64,000 bases of DNA from IMCC26077 sp964418325 (GTDB lineage Bacteria; Actinomycetota; Actinomycetes; Nanopelagicales; Nanopelagicaceae), in assembly GCA_964418325.1 (NCBI GenBank), contig CAYQLC010000006.1, positions 8,457 through 72,456 on the forward strand, in the 5' to 3' direction. Made by a program: the position numbers and the translations under genes. Below, one piece after another: positions 44,096 to 53,391 of the stretch (position 1 is its first letter; every line of letters begins with the position of its first letter). Under the pieces are notes generated by a model. The model was given only the letters and a program-made list of their open reading frames with translations, made no database searches and was not told the origin of the DNA.

Positions 44096-44746
44096 GTGTT
44101 CCTTGGAATTCCCATCCCCACAAAAATAGGTGAGTATCTCATCGTCTCAGTCGCAATCATTCTGGCGCCTGGGCCGTCGGTGCTTTTTACTATTGCTCGA
44201 GCAATCGCTTGGGGCAGGAAAGTCGCTTTTTTCACCGTCGTTGGTAACGCAACCGGTTTCTTTGCTATGTCGCTACTGGTGGCACTCGGCGTGGGTCCAA
44301 TTATTCAAAGCTCTGATTTCGTGTATGCGGCTGTGCAATGGGGTGGTGGGCTCTACCTCATCTATTTAGGAATTGATGCAATAAGAAAACGTAACGAGCA
44401 TTCAAGTCAAATGTTAGAGAACGGAGTCACCAGCGCACCGTCGACCTTGCGCGTTATCCGAGATGGATTTGTTGTGGGAATCTTGAACCCTAAGGGAATA
44501 GTCTTCAATGCCGCGGTTACACCACAGTTCATTGATCGAGCCCAAGGCAATGTGGTGCTCCAGTTGATTCTCCTCGGTGCAATTTTTGCACTGCTGGCGC
44601 TCGTGTGTGATGGAACGTGGGGACTTCTAGCTGGCACTGCACGAAATTGGCTAGCAACAAATGTGCTCCGAATTGTCTTGCTCAGGAGCGCAGGTGGTGT
44701 CGTGATGATTATTCTTGGCGCATTGGTTTTGATTCAAATAAAATAA
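44096..44746 (+). CDS. LysE/RhtB-family exporter
   Basis: A 216-aa membrane protein with six helices. The N-terminal ILAPGPSVLFTIARAIAWG and NATGFF segments are the LysE/RhtB signature, and the GILNPKGIVF segment at residue about 125 follows. The start is a GTG with a weak ribosome site. Family members export amino acids or related solutes; the substrate is unknown. Single gene, convergent with plsC. Confidence 0.88.
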   Translation: MFLGIPIPTKIGEYLIVSVAIILAPGPSVLFTIARAIAWGRKVAFFTVVGNATGFFAMSLLVALGVGPIIQSSDFVYAAVQWGGGLYLIYLGIDAIRKRNEHSSQMLENGVTSAPSTLRVIRDGFVVGILNPKGIVFNAAVTPQFIDRAQGNVVLQLILLGAIFALLALVCDGTWGLLAGTARNWLATNVLRIVLLRSAGGVVMIILGALVLIQIK

Positions 44747-44750
44747 CGGT

Positions 44751-44775
44751 TACTCGTTCACTCGTTCACTCGTTA
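44751..44775. repeat. Short tandem repeat (CACTCGTT-type, three units)
   Basis: TACTCGTT CACTCGTT CACTCGTT lies across the junction of the convergent LysE and PlsC genes and forms the last codons and stop of PlsC. Three units only; probably replication slippage. Confidence 0.6.
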
Positions 44776-45467
44776 TCTTCGTCGATCTCTTCGCCTTTCT
44801 GCAAAAGCTCCTTCGCGCGCGTTGCATAGATATCGACATACTCTTGTCCGCTCATCGCTTGAATCTCACGCATGATTGAATCGGTGACGCCACGAAGCAC
44901 AAAGGGGTCAGTGGAATCTCCAGCATCTGCAAAATTCATTGGCTTGCCGAAATACACTCCGACCCGCATGATCTTGGGAATAACTTTTCCCGTTGGTTGA
45001 ATCTTCTCCGTGTTCATCATCGCTACCGGAACTACCGTTGCGCCAGATTCAATCGCCAAACGAGCGATCCCGGTGCGTCCTCGATAAAGGCGCCCATCTG
45101 GGGAGCGCGTGCCTTCGGGATAGATGCCGATGCACTCACCTTGTGCAAGTAACTCGATCCCGGTGCGGACTGCAGCTTCACTGGCCCGGCCACCTGATCG
45201 ATCCACAGGAACTTGGCCAAGAGCTTTGAAAGTTAACTTCTTAATCAACCCCTTGAGGCCAGGTTGGGTGAAGTACTCCTGCTTGGCAAGAAACGTGACC
45301 TTACGTGAAACAACAAGAGGCATAAAGATCGAGTCACTAAAGGAGAGATGATTTGAGGCGATGATCACTGGCCCAGAGTTTGGCACTGAATCAAGACCGC
45401 GAACCTTGGGGCGAAAGAGCAGTAACAAAATAGGCGTGAGAAAAGTCTTAAGTAGTCGATAGGGCAT
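44766..45467 (-). CDS. plsC: 1-acyl-sn-glycerol-3-phosphate acyltransferase
   Basis: A 233-aa PlsC-family enzyme: HX4D motif NHLSFSDS, the IYPEGTRSPDGRLYRGRTG block, and the PVAMMNTEKIQP segment. An N-terminal hydrophobic region (LLKTFLTPILLLLF) attaches it to the membrane. Acidic C-terminal tail. M. tuberculosis Rv2182c is the positional counterpart near fadD15/pimB. The ATG overlaps the glk stop by one base (TAATG). Confidence 0.92.
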   Translation of the reverse strand: MPYRLLKTFLTPILLLLFRPKVRGLDSVPNSGPVIIASNHLSFSDSIFMPLVVSRKVTFLAKQEYFTQPGLKGLIKKLTFKALGQVPVDRSGGRASEAAVRTGIELLAQGECIGIYPEGTRSPDGRLYRGRTGIARLAIESGATVVPVAMMNTEKIQPTGKVIPKIMRVGVYFGKPMNFADAGDSTDPFVLRGVTDSIMREIQAMSGQEYVDIYATRAKELLQKGEEIDEDNE

Positions 45468-46414
45468 TATCCACGCGCCAAATCTGCCACGCCAACTAGT
45501 CCAGCATCATTGCCCATTTGTGCTGTCACGATATTCGGTAGCGAATGACCGGAGAATGATGCATTGCGAGCCAGTGATTCTCGAGCTGGTGCAGCGAGAA
45601 TTTCCCCTGCTTCGGACACTCCGCCTCCTAGAACGATGAGATCGGGATCCAAGATAACGACCAAGGATGCTAAACCAAAACCGAGCCACTCCCCCGTTAA
45701 CTTAAATGCCGTAGTGGCAATCCGATCACCAGCTTGCGCGGCAGCGCTCACGTGTCGACCAGTTAATCCTTCGAGCGTGCCATCTCCATATCTCAAAAGT
45801 TCAAAGGCGCGTTCTGGCGCAGCAGCGATTGCCTCTTCAACATGTCGCATCAAAGCAGGACCTGCGCAATATTGCTCAAAGCATCCGCGAGCGCCACATC
45901 CACAGAGCGGACCATTTGCATTAACACGCATATGTCCAAACTCAGCAGCTGTTCCATGGGCACCTCTGAATAGTTGCCCATCAACGATGAGCGCGCCACC
46001 CATGCCTGTCCCCAAGATGAAAAAGATCATGTTTCGAGAGTTTCGCCCCGCGCCATACCGGTATTCACCCCAACATGCTGCATTTGCATCATTCTCTACG
46101 ATGATTCGGGAACCGATCAATGGTTCAAGTTCTTCAGCGAGATTCACTCCGGTCCAGCCCGCAATGTTAGTTGCTGCCAACATTCGTTCTCGGTCTGCAG
46201 AGACAAAACCTGCCGCCGAGAGACCAATATTTGAGATCTCCTCGTTAACATCCTTTTGCAATTGATTCACTAGCTCTGCAACCAGATGTGTTAGCGCCTT
46301 CCCGCCTTCACGGGGAGTTTCGCGACGTAATCGAGCAATGACTCGTCCCTCTTCGTCAACGACACCACCTAATAACTTGGTACCGCCAACATCAATGCCG
46401 ATTGCCAGAGACAT
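45467..46414 (-). CDS. glk: ROK-family glucokinase
   Basis: ATP-dependent glucose phosphorylation, 315 aa. N-terminal phosphate site GIDVGGTKLLGG, the catalytic region ENDANAACWGEYRYGAG, ROK signature with HGTAAEFGHMRVN and zinc-binding CGCGARGCFEQY, then the adenosine motif LGGGVSEAG. Streptomyces GlkA lies in a similar neighbourhood (fadD, glycosyltransferase). Coupled to plsC downstream by a one-base overlap. Confidence 0.93.
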   Translation of the reverse strand: MSLAIGIDVGGTKLLGGVVDEEGRVIARLRRETPREGGKALTHLVAELVNQLQKDVNEEISNIGLSAAGFVSADRERMLAATNIAGWTGVNLAEELEPLIGSRIIVENDANAACWGEYRYGAGRNSRNMIFFILGTGMGGALIVDGQLFRGAHGTAAEFGHMRVNANGPLCGCGARGCFEQYCAGPALMRHVEEAIAAAPERAFELLRYGDGTLEGLTGRHVSAAAQAGDRIATTAFKLTGEWLGFGLASLVVILDPDLIVLGGGVSEAGEILAAPARESLARNASFSGHSLPNIVTAQMGNDAGLVGVADLARG

Positions 46415-46433
46415 GGGGCGTTGCTCAACCTTC

Positions 46434-46862
46434 TCAGTTCTCGACGTGCGCTTTAAGTTCTTTCAGCGTCTGATCCACTACCGCTTTCTCGGCTTTCAGA
46501 CGCATCATGTCGGGAACGGGCATCGATAAAGCAACGGTTAACGCATAACTGACTTCAGTGTCATCGCCGATGCTCTTGAGCTCTTGGGTGCCATCCATTG
46601 CGGTCAGCAGATCTGCGCTCTCGAGCGAGAAGGTGAGAGAGGCAGGGAAGTTGCTCCAGTCAAAAGTTAAAATCGCTTCGTCGCGCAGCGCGCCAGAGAC
46701 TAGGGACATTTCGACCTTGGTCGGCTTGCTCGCCTCGCCTTCAAGCACCTTGACCGCCTTCATGGAACTCGACCAGCTCGGGTAGGTTCCGACAGATGCA
46801 ATCGCCTCGGCCACCTGGGCTAACGGGGCTTCGATAATGATGGTAGATCGGGTTTCACTCAT
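46434..46862 (-). CDS. SRPBCC-family protein
   Basis: A 142-aa START/Bet v1-fold protein with a hydrophobic ligand cavity. Opening strand STIIIEAPLAQVAEAIASVGTYPSW (as a span, residues about 5-30) and FDWSNFPASLTFSLE fit the polyketide-cyclase/dehydrase group. In mycobacteria and streptomycetes a similar gene (Rv2185c) stands next to the FadD gene, as here (divergent). Possible lipid carrier; the role is unknown. Confidence 0.8.
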   Translation of the reverse strand: MSETRSTIIIEAPLAQVAEAIASVGTYPSWSSSMKAVKVLEGEASKPTKVEMSLVSGALRDEAILTFDWSNFPASLTFSLESADLLTAMDGTQELKSIGDDTEVSYALTVALSMPVPDMMRLKAEKAVVDQTLKELKAHVEN

Positions 46863-46962
46863 GGCCTGAAGGTTACCCTTCTCGAGAAGCGGTTGCCTGC
46901 GCTAGCGTCTACCCTTCGTGGGAAGAGGCCACGAATCGTGAAGTCGCCAAAAGGAGCGCGCA

Positions 46963-48750
46963 ATGAAAGAGGTATCTGTACCCGCCCTCGTACCTCCAGC
47001 CACAGAGGGAAATCTCACCGACTTAATCATCAATAGAGCTCACTTCGAGCCGGAGCGGACCATGCTCTCTCGTCCAGTTGGCGAGGGATGGCAACCTGTC
47101 AGCGCTCGCACGCTCGAGGCGGAAGTGCGCGCAGTGGCAAAAGGTTTGATTGCTGCTGGAATCAAAAGCGGCGACCGTGTGGGCCTACTCTCGCGCACTC
47201 GCTATGAGTGGACAATCATGGATTTTGCCATTTGGTTTGCTGGCGGTGTCGTCGTCCCCGTGTACGAAACATCTTCAGCCGAGCAGATTGAGTGGATCTT
47301 GCAAGATTCTGGAGCAGTGGGCATTGTCGTTGAGACTCCCGCACACGCAGCGCTTGTTGAAACTGTTCGCACCAAAGATTTGAAGAATATTTGGATCATC
47401 ACTGAAGATGCGCTGGCGCAATTGTCTCAGAGCGGAAGTGGTATCTCTGATGATCAAGTGACCGAGCGGAGAAATAGCCTCAAGCCCGAGACTCTCGCAA
47501 CTCTGATCTACACCTCCGGGACAACAGGCAAACCAAAGGGCGTGCAACTGACGCATGCGAATTTCCTCGCAGAGTGCGGAAATGTTGTTGAAGGTGCATC
47601 GGATCTCTTCTTACGACCAAACGGTTCAACTTTGCTCTTCTTGCCTCTGGCACACGTCTTTGGCCGCATGATTGAGATTGGTGCGATTCGTGCTGGCTTA
47701 CATCTTGCACATTGCAGCGATCCCGTGGGGCGGTTACTTGGCGATCTTGCAAGCTTCAAACCAAACTTCGTTCTCTCCGTGCCGCGAATTTTTGAAAAGA
47801 TTTACAACAGCGCAGAGGCAAAAGCTGACGCAGCGGGCAAGGGGAAGATTTTCCGTAAGGCTGCTGGAATTGCGATTGCGTACAGCGAAGGGATGCAAAG
47901 TGGCCATATCTCCCCCGGCCTTCGCGTGAAGCATGCCCTCTTCGATAAATTGGTCTACAGCAAGATTCGCCACGTCATGGGTGGGAATGTTGATGCTGCC
48001 ATCTCCGGTGGCGCGCCGCTGGGTGAACGATTAGGCCACTTCTTCCGCGGCGCTGGTGTGCGCGTACTTGAAGGGTATGGCTTGACTGAAACTACTGCGG
48101 GAGCAACCTTGAACCTCACCTCTTCGGTGAAGATTGGTTCAGTAGGTCGACCAATTCCCGGAACCACTATCAAGATCGATGATGATGGCGAAGTGCTGAT
48201 TAAGGGCCCTATCGTCATGAATGGATATTGGCAAAATGACGCTGCTAATAAAGAGGTCTTCACTGCTGATGGCTTCTTCCGATCAGGTGATCTGGGTCGA
48301 CTCGATGAGAATGGCTTCCTCTACATCGTAGGACGCAAGAAGGAATTAATTGTCACCTCAGGTGGAAAGAATGTTGCCCCGGCAGTGCTCGAAGATCGTC
48401 TGCGCTCACACCCATTGGTGAGCCAATGCATGGTCGTTGGTGATAACAAACCCTATATCGCAGCGCTCGTCACTATTGATCAAGATGCGGTCAAGGTGTG
48501 GGCGGCTGCGAACAATAAGGGTGGAGCGGCTATCGAGGATCTAGCCAAAGATTCCGCACTTATCGCCGTCATCCAGACAGCTGTCGATGAAGCGAATAAG
48601 GCAGTAAGCAAGGCTGAGTCCATTCGTAAATTCACAATCCTTCCAGTCGATTTCACCATCGCTGGCGGACACCTCACTGCAAAACTCTCTGTGAAGCGTC
48701 ACGTGGTCGCCAAAGAGTTCGCAGTTGAGATTGAAAAACTCTACGACTGA
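46963..48750 (+). CDS. fadD: Long-chain fatty acid--CoA ligase (FadD15-like)
   Basis: A 595-aa acyl-activating enzyme; the ATG follows AAAAGGAGCGCGCA. AMP-binding motif LIYTSGTTGKPKGVQLTH near residue 190, LEGYGLTETTAGATLN around 370 and the C-terminal SGDLGRLDENGFLYIVGRKKELIVTSGGKNVAP (as a span). It activates free fatty acids for beta-oxidation or lipid synthesis. Orthologue of M. tuberculosis FadD15 by context. The histidine kinase start lies within its last 26 nt. Confidence 0.94.
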   Translation: MKEVSVPALVPPATEGNLTDLIINRAHFEPERTMLSRPVGEGWQPVSARTLEAEVRAVAKGLIAAGIKSGDRVGLLSRTRYEWTIMDFAIWFAGGVVVPVYETSSAEQIEWILQDSGAVGIVVETPAHAALVETVRTKDLKNIWIITEDALAQLSQSGSGISDDQVTERRNSLKPETLATLIYTSGTTGKPKGVQLTHANFLAECGNVVEGASDLFLRPNGSTLLFLPLAHVFGRMIEIGAIRAGLHLAHCSDPVGRLLGDLASFKPNFVLSVPRIFEKIYNSAEAKADAAGKGKIFRKAAGIAIAYSEGMQSGHISPGLRVKHALFDKLVYSKIRHVMGGNVDAAISGGAPLGERLGHFFRGAGVRVLEGYGLTETTAGATLNLTSSVKIGSVGRPIPGTTIKIDDDGEVLIKGPIVMNGYWQNDAANKEVFTADGFFRSGDLGRLDENGFLYIVGRKKELIVTSGGKNVAPAVLEDRLRSHPLVSQCMVVGDNKPYIAALVTIDQDAVKVWAAANNKGGAAIEDLAKDSALIAVIQTAVDEANKAVSKAESIRKFTILPVDFTIAGGHLTAKLSVKRHVVAKEFAVEIEKLYD

Positions 48751-49339
48751 TCGGAGCGAGCGGCTCAGAGTCGCTCGCGACCTTCATGACACCATCGCAC
48801 AAGAGATTGTGGCACTGGGTTATGAATGTGATCAGGCTATCGCGCTGTCTTCCATAGGCGATGGCCGTACCTCCCTAATCTCGATGCGGGTAAAAATCTC
48901 ACTATTGGGATTGGTGCTCAGGGATGAGCTCGGAGAGTTACGAGAAGCTGGTAGAACTTTTGGTGCCGCACTCGCTACTTTTTTACCTGAGTTGGAATCC
49001 ATGCACCACATCCAGATTCACAACGAAATCGCATCAGATTTCCGAATCACTAATGGCGCAGAACTGGATATCTATCGAGTCGTTCGCGAAATAGTCGTAA
49101 ACATCGCAGCTCATTCGAATGCCAGTGAAGTATCCATATCAGCCCGTCAGGTTAGTGATGGATTGGTACTCACCATTACTGATAATGGCATTGTTAATAA
49201 CTCCTTTGCTTCAAATGAGAGAAGAAATCACCATTATGGTCTAGTGGGACTCTATGAACGTATTGCCAATTTCCACGGTGAAATTACCTATGCTCGGGTA
49301 ACAGATTTCAATATCTATGAGGTCAGCGTTTTAGGATGA
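48725..49339 (+). CDS. NarL-type sensor histidine kinase without a sensory domain
   Basis: A 204-aa minimal kinase, TTG start at 48725 inside the end of fadD (no ATG or GTG is available near the N-terminus). HisKA_3 motif VARDLHDTIAQEIVALGY with phospho-accepting His21, a helical dimerisation region, then HATPase: N-box REIVVNIAAHSNAS, G1 ITDNGI, G2 HYGLVGLYERI. It has no membrane helix, PAS or GAF domain. It must sense through a partner or act as a cytoplasmic kinase. It overlaps the regulator gene by 4 nt. Confidence 0.85.
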   Translation: MRLKNSTTDRSERLRVARDLHDTIAQEIVALGYECDQAIALSSIGDGRTSLISMRVKISLLGLVLRDELGELREAGRTFGAALATFLPELESMHHIQIHNEIASDFRITNGAELDIYRVVREIVVNIAAHSNASEVSISARQVSDGLVLTITDNGIVNNSFASNERRNHHYGLVGLYERIANFHGEITYARVTDFNIYEVSVLG

Positions 49340-49974
49340 TCATCGAGGCATACCATCAGAGGAATCTGCTGATTGTTGAAGATCATCCGATTGTCCGTCA
49401 AGGTTTGATGAAAGCATTAGAGTCTCACGGTTTCACAACAATTTTTGAGGCGGCAAGTTGCGCTGAAGGGCGTGGCCAATTGGCGAGGGTCAATCCAGAA
49501 ATTCTCATCACCGATTTACATCTACCGGATGGTTTGAGTTTCGAGATGATTAGTTGGGCAAGGAAGTTGAAACCTAATCTAGCAATCATCATTCTCACTA
49601 TTGAGAGCAACCCTGACTTCTTAATTGCTGCTGCCGAAGCAGGGGCCAATGCGCTCATTCATAAATCAGCACCGATTGCCCACTTGATTAGCGCCATTGA
49701 TGTCGCTATCAAGGCGCCCCGTTCGTTCACATCTGAAGGATTAGCCGATGCCATGAAACGCGAGCGCAACAAGCCAAAACTTACTCCGCGAGAGCTAGAG
49801 ATATTAGAGCGGCTCTCTTCTGGAGTGGAGTTACAAGCGATAAGCAAATCACTTTTTATTAGCCTGCCAACGGTCAAGACGCATCTGGCGAGCATCTACC
49901 GCAAGTTAGAGTGTGATAACCGAACCACTGCAGTGGTTCGTGCGATATCTCTTGGCTTAGTCCACGTTAAGTAG
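49336..49974 (+). CDS. LuxR/NarL-type response regulator
   Basis: A 212-aa regulator. Receiver domain (about 8-125): acidic pocket VEDHP, phospho-acceptor Asp60 in ITDLHLPDG, conserved Thr in ILTIES, Lys in IHKSAP. Output domain (about 145-205): LTPRELEILERLSSG, SLPTVKTHLASIYRKLECDNRTTAV. Coupled to the kinase by ATGA. Its 3' end overlaps the convergent pimB gene by 18 nt. Targets unknown. Confidence 0.93.
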   Translation: MIIEAYHQRNLLIVEDHPIVRQGLMKALESHGFTTIFEAASCAEGRGQLARVNPEILITDLHLPDGLSFEMISWARKLKPNLAIIILTIESNPDFLIAAAEAGANALIHKSAPIAHLISAIDVAIKAPRSFTSEGLADAMKRERNKPKLTPRELEILERLSSGVELQAISKSLFISLPTVKTHLASIYRKLECDNRTTAVVRAISLGLVHVK

Positions 49975-51102
49975 CGAACGAAAGCGCGCTCCGATTACCT
50001 GCCAACTCCATTGGCTCTCCATCCAGTGCCGACCATTTATCCCAAGGGTGCGCCGCTTATTTGGATCAGCAAGTAATTCATCGAGCGCTTGCGCTATCGC
50101 AGGAAGATCTCTTCCATCGACTACTAAACCAGTGTGATTCTCCTGCACCGCATCTGGCGATCCCCCTGACCTACCCGCGATGACTGGAACTCCTGATGCG
50201 CTGGCTTCAAGGTAGACAATCCCTAAGCCTTCGATCTCGAGACCACCAAATCGATCCCTGGTGGGTGATGCGAAAACATCGGCAATCCGAAAGAGTTCTG
50301 GAAGTTCCTCGAAATTAACGCGGCCAAGCAGCGTCACGCTAGACGCTACCCCTTCTGAATCTATGAGCTTACGTAAATAGCCCTCGTAATTCCCGCCACC
50401 TGCGATCAGTAAATGGGCCTCTGGATGTTTCTTAGCAATCTTTGCCATCGCTCTGATCAAAACATCTTGACCCTTGCGTTGTACTAAACGCCCCACACAC
50501 AAGATCACAGTCTTATCGGCTACGTCGTATCGTCTTAGTAATTCTGCTGACTTTGGACCTGGGTGAAATCGTGCAACATCAACGCCAGGAGGCAGTGGAA
50601 CCAATTTTTGTTGATCTTTAATCGCCTTGCTAATCGCAGCGCGAGTGAATGACCCTAAATAGGTGAGGTAATCCACATGTTTGGCGACAGTAGCAAGAAG
50701 AGCCCTGAAAATCGGCAGTTTTGACCACCAGACCTCATGCCCATGGGTGATGGCAATCATCTGCTCAACGCCCAATTTGCGAAGGCTCGGCGCGAGTAGG
50801 CCCAACGGAACACTTGCTCCGAAAACTACCTTACGAATCGAGTGTGCATGAAGCGTTCCGGAGACGCGCTTAAGTAAGCCAAAAGTTGGCAAGAGGATTC
50901 GTTGTCGGTCACGTACAACTATGACGCCGCGCTCTTCGAAAAGGCGTTGATCAAAAGATTCTCGGAGAGAGCGATCACCGCGAGTGGATGTATGCACGAC
51001 TACTGAATCCTTGGGGAGTTGCCTTATCAATCCCTCGATAAATGTTTCAATTCCGCCACTTTGTGGTGGGAAATCATTGGTGAGGAAGAGTATTTTCTCC
51101 AC
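49957..51102 (-). CDS. pimB: GT4 mannosyltransferase, PimB-like
   Basis: A 381-aa GT-B enzyme. N-terminal LTNDFPPQSGGIETFIEGL, middle ITHGHEVWWSKLP, donor-binding GRLVQRKGQDVLI with conserved Arg and Lys, and the retaining EX7E motif in GLEIEGLGIVYLEAS. This closely resembles M. tuberculosis PimB (Rv2188c), which adds the second mannose to phosphatidylinositol monomannoside and has the same neighbours (fadD15, NlpC/P60). Ino1 in this window would supply inositol. Other GT4 acceptors remain possible. Confidence 0.87.
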   Translation of the reverse strand: MEKILFLTNDFPPQSGGIETFIEGLIRQLPKDSVVVHTSTRGDRSLRESFDQRLFEERGVIVVRDRQRILLPTFGLLKRVSGTLHAHSIRKVVFGASVPLGLLAPSLRKLGVEQMIAITHGHEVWWSKLPIFRALLATVAKHVDYLTYLGSFTRAAISKAIKDQQKLVPLPPGVDVARFHPGPKSAELLRRYDVADKTVILCVGRLVQRKGQDVLIRAMAKIAKKHPEAHLLIAGGGNYEGYLRKLIDSEGVASSVTLLGRVNFEELPELFRIADVFASPTRDRFGGLEIEGLGIVYLEASASGVPVIAGRSGGSPDAVQENHTGLVVDGRDLPAIAQALDELLADPNKRRTLGINGRHWMESQWSWQVIGARFRSLLNVD

Positions 51103-51103
51103 G

Positions 51104-52144
51104 CTATAAACGAACAGCTCCGACGTAGCGCATCTGGTTTATTGGAGCGATTTTCACCCGCGAACCAGGTCGAGGTGCATGAACCATCTTTCCATTACCG
51201 ATATAGATACCAACATGGCTAATTGGTCGCTTGAAGAAGACTAAGTCACCAGGACGAAGTTGCGAACGCGGAATTTTTTTACCGTACCTAAATTGTGCAC
51301 GCGATGAATGTGGCAAGGAGACACCGGCTGCTGCAAAAGCGCGCATCGTTAAGCCAGAGCAATCCCACGCCCGCATTCCTGAAGCGCCGAAGACATATCT
51401 ATCGCCAATTTGGGCGAGCGCATACCTGATTGCAACACCAGAACGTCCAGAGGTACTTCGCAAACTCTTTGCTGCAGCTCGTGATGACGCGAGGTCATTT
51501 GCCTCAGCGCGACGTTGCGCGGCAAGGAGCGCCTTGCGCTCGGAGGCTTTGAGCGATTTCAGGAGTTTTTCTGCTTCAGCAAGTTTTGCATTCGCAGCGC
51601 GTGCTTGGGCTTCCAATTTTTGCTGGGTAGCTCGAACAAGTTTCGCCTTATCACTGACGAGCATGGTGGTCTGGCGGAGCTTTTGGGTTGCAGATTCATA
51701 GCGGCGAAGCTCTACTGAGCGACGACGGGTCAAGGAGTCGAGATCACCCGCGGAGGCAAGGTAAGCCTTGGGGTCTGAAGAGAAGAGGAGCTGGAGTGAT
51801 TGGCCAAGCCCTGAACTCTTGTACTGCTCAAGGGCGATCGATCCCAGGGATTTGCGGATCTCCTCCAACTCGCTCCGCTGCTTTGCCGCTCTCTCCTGAA
51901 CACCGGCAAGGGTTTGATTCAATTGCGCCAAGCGAACCTTTGCCTCTTGAGCGCCTTCGGCAGCAGAGGCTGCTTGGTTTTGTAGGTCAATAACCCGCGC
52001 TTGCACCTCTAACAGTCGCGCGCTCGGTCGCGGAGCAGCCTGACTGGGCAGAGCGGTGAGCAAAGTCGCTACCAGCGCAACGCTCACTAGGGCGCCAGCC
52101 CAAATCCGGGCAGGAGAGTGCGCCGAGACGCGGAGGGTCGTCAT
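51104..52144 (-). CDS. Secreted NlpC/P60 peptidoglycan hydrolase with coiled coil
   Basis: A 346-aa exported protein: signal peptide at about 13-36 (ends SQAAP), a long Ala/Gln/Lys-rich coiled coil at about 40-220, and a C-terminal NlpC/P60 domain. The triad is Cys262 (WDCSGL), His310 (SHVGIYIG) and His322 (VHAP). D,L-endopeptidases of this kind cut peptidoglycan stems at division; the coiled coil resembles RipA/Rv2190c and probably serves for autoinhibition or FtsEX-type control. Its stop abuts the pimB start, so they may be co-transcribed. Confidence 0.92.
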   Translation of the reverse strand: MTTLRVSAHSPARIWAGALVSVALVATLLTALPSQAAPRPSARLLEVQARVIDLQNQAASAAEGAQEAKVRLAQLNQTLAGVQERAAKQRSELEEIRKSLGSIALEQYKSSGLGQSLQLLFSSDPKAYLASAGDLDSLTRRRSVELRRYESATQKLRQTTMLVSDKAKLVRATQQKLEAQARAANAKLAEAEKLLKSLKASERKALLAAQRRAEANDLASSRAAAKSLRSTSGRSGVAIRYALAQIGDRYVFGASGMRAWDCSGLTMRAFAAAGVSLPHSSRAQFRYGKKIPRSQLRPGDLVFFKRPISHVGIYIGNGKMVHAPRPGSRVKIAPINQMRYVGAVRL

Positions 52145-52266
52145 GTGGCCAAGGCTAACCAGCCCGCTTCGAGCCCCTCAACTTCAAAGGCCCGCGCGCC
52201 TCCTAGAGGCCGCTATTTCCGTTAAATTCTCAGCCAATCAAGCGCCCCTGACCTACTGTTATCAGC

Positions 52267-52764
52267 ATGACCACCCCGATCGAGCTCTCGGAGATCCATG
52301 CCACGCTCGTGGTGGGGGCAAACGGCGCAACGTCGATAGGTGGAGTAAGCCGAGGGTTGGCAACTGGCGAGGATCGAACTCGATTCCTCGCCTTGCGCTC
52401 CTCCAGTGATTTCGGCGCAATCATCGTGGGAGCGCGAACGGCGGCAACCGAGCCCTATGCCAAAACTCCTCATCCACTTTTTGTTTATCGCCGCGAAAGC
52501 GGATTATCTGCTGGCCAGTTCATTGAATCGGTGCGAAAGCAGGTGTCAGGAAAAATCCTCTGCGAAGGTGGAATCTCTTTCCTCCATCTCTTACTCCATG
52601 AAGAGTGCATTGATCTCTTGCATCTGAGTAGAACCCCTGTCATGGGTGATGACCACTTTCTCGACGAACCACTGCTACGAGAAAAAATGTCTTTGCTCAC
52701 CAGTGAAACTCTTGGCCAAACAACCTTTGAGCGATACGAGCGCGCCTCCCGCCGAGTTGAGTAG
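52267..52764 (+). CDS. RibD C-terminal/dihydrofolate reductase-fold protein
   Basis: A 165-aa pyrimidine-reductase-like protein. Motifs: VVGANGATSIGGVSRGLAT near the N-terminus, FGAIIVGARTAATEPY, and ILCEGGISFLHLLL, which correspond to the substrate- and NADPH-binding segments of the RibD C-terminal domain. It is shorter than RibD (no deaminase domain). Actinobacteria carry stand-alone homologues before DUF3000 and RNase D genes. Reaction unknown. Confidence 0.83.
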   Translation: MTTPIELSEIHATLVVGANGATSIGGVSRGLATGEDRTRFLALRSSSDFGAIIVGARTAATEPYAKTPHPLFVYRRESGLSAGQFIESVRKQVSGKILCEGGISFLHLLLHEECIDLLHLSRTPVMGDDHFLDEPLLREKMSLLTSETLGQTTFERYERASRRVE

Positions 52765-52784
52765 CGCTCTTTACCCTTATATAT

Positions 52785-53381
52785 ATGGGTATATATATGG
52801 GTGGCGAGGCGCGATTTCTTGGTGATGTCGATCAACTGTTGCACGCCCTACGCGGATTTCTCCCACGACCTGAGATTGATTGTGAAGAGATACCTGCCCC
52901 GGCAAAACTCGCGACATATGGCTTCGCGCTCACCGCAGAGTGTTTTGATGGCGATCTTGAAGTGGCCAACGGTCGCTTCGTCTTGCTTCATGAACCAGGG
53001 GGTCAGGAGACCTGGGGTGGCGACTTGCGAGCCGTCACCTTTATCAAAGCTGACATTGAGGTGGAAATGGGCTCTGATCCGCTACTTCCCCAAGTTGGTT
53101 GGTCTTGGTTCGAAGAATCACTCACTGGACTCTCGGCTACCGCGTTGAGTGGCACAGTCACGCTCGCGCTCAGTTCCTCTTTTGGGGAGTTAGCCGATCG
53201 CCCATCACAAACAGAATTAGAAATTCGCGCATCATGGACCCCTATAGCCCAGAGCGTTTCAGAGGTGATTGACCATCTCGAGAGATGGAGCGAGCTGCTC
53301 GCTCATTGCGCTGGTCTGCCACCGCTATCTCAAGGAGATGGCGTTGCAACGCTGGTCCGAAGAAATAGCAAAGATAAATAG
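52785..53381 (+). CDS. DUF3000 family protein
   Basis: A 198-aa protein (194 if the ATG at 52797 is used; both Met codons lie in an AT-rich TATATATGGG repeat). Family pattern: PRPEIDCEEIPAPAKLATYGFALTAE (as a span), GRFVLLHEPGGQETWGG and PLLPQVGWSWFEESL. Function unknown; conserved in actinobacteria upstream of the RNase D gene, which follows after 10 nt. Confidence 0.83.
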   Translation: MGIYMGGEARFLGDVDQLLHALRGFLPRPEIDCEEIPAPAKLATYGFALTAECFDGDLEVANGRFVLLHEPGGQETWGGDLRAVTFIKADIEVEMGSDPLLPQVGWSWFEESLTGLSATALSGTVTLALSSSFGELADRPSQTELEIRASWTPIAQSVSEVIDHLERWSELLAHCAGLPPLSQGDGVATLVRRNSKDK

Positions 53382-53391
53382 TCTGCGCTCT

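Noticed and set aside
45564..46265. A 233-aa frame opposite the glucokinase gene
   Set aside because: The minus-strand frame carries complete ROK motifs; the antisense frame has a Ser/Pro/Ala-rich composition typical of shadow frames.
52770..52800. TATATATGGG direct repeat before DUF3000 as a regulatory site
   Set aside because: Only two short AT-rich units around alternative start codons; more likely promoter composition or slippage than an operator.
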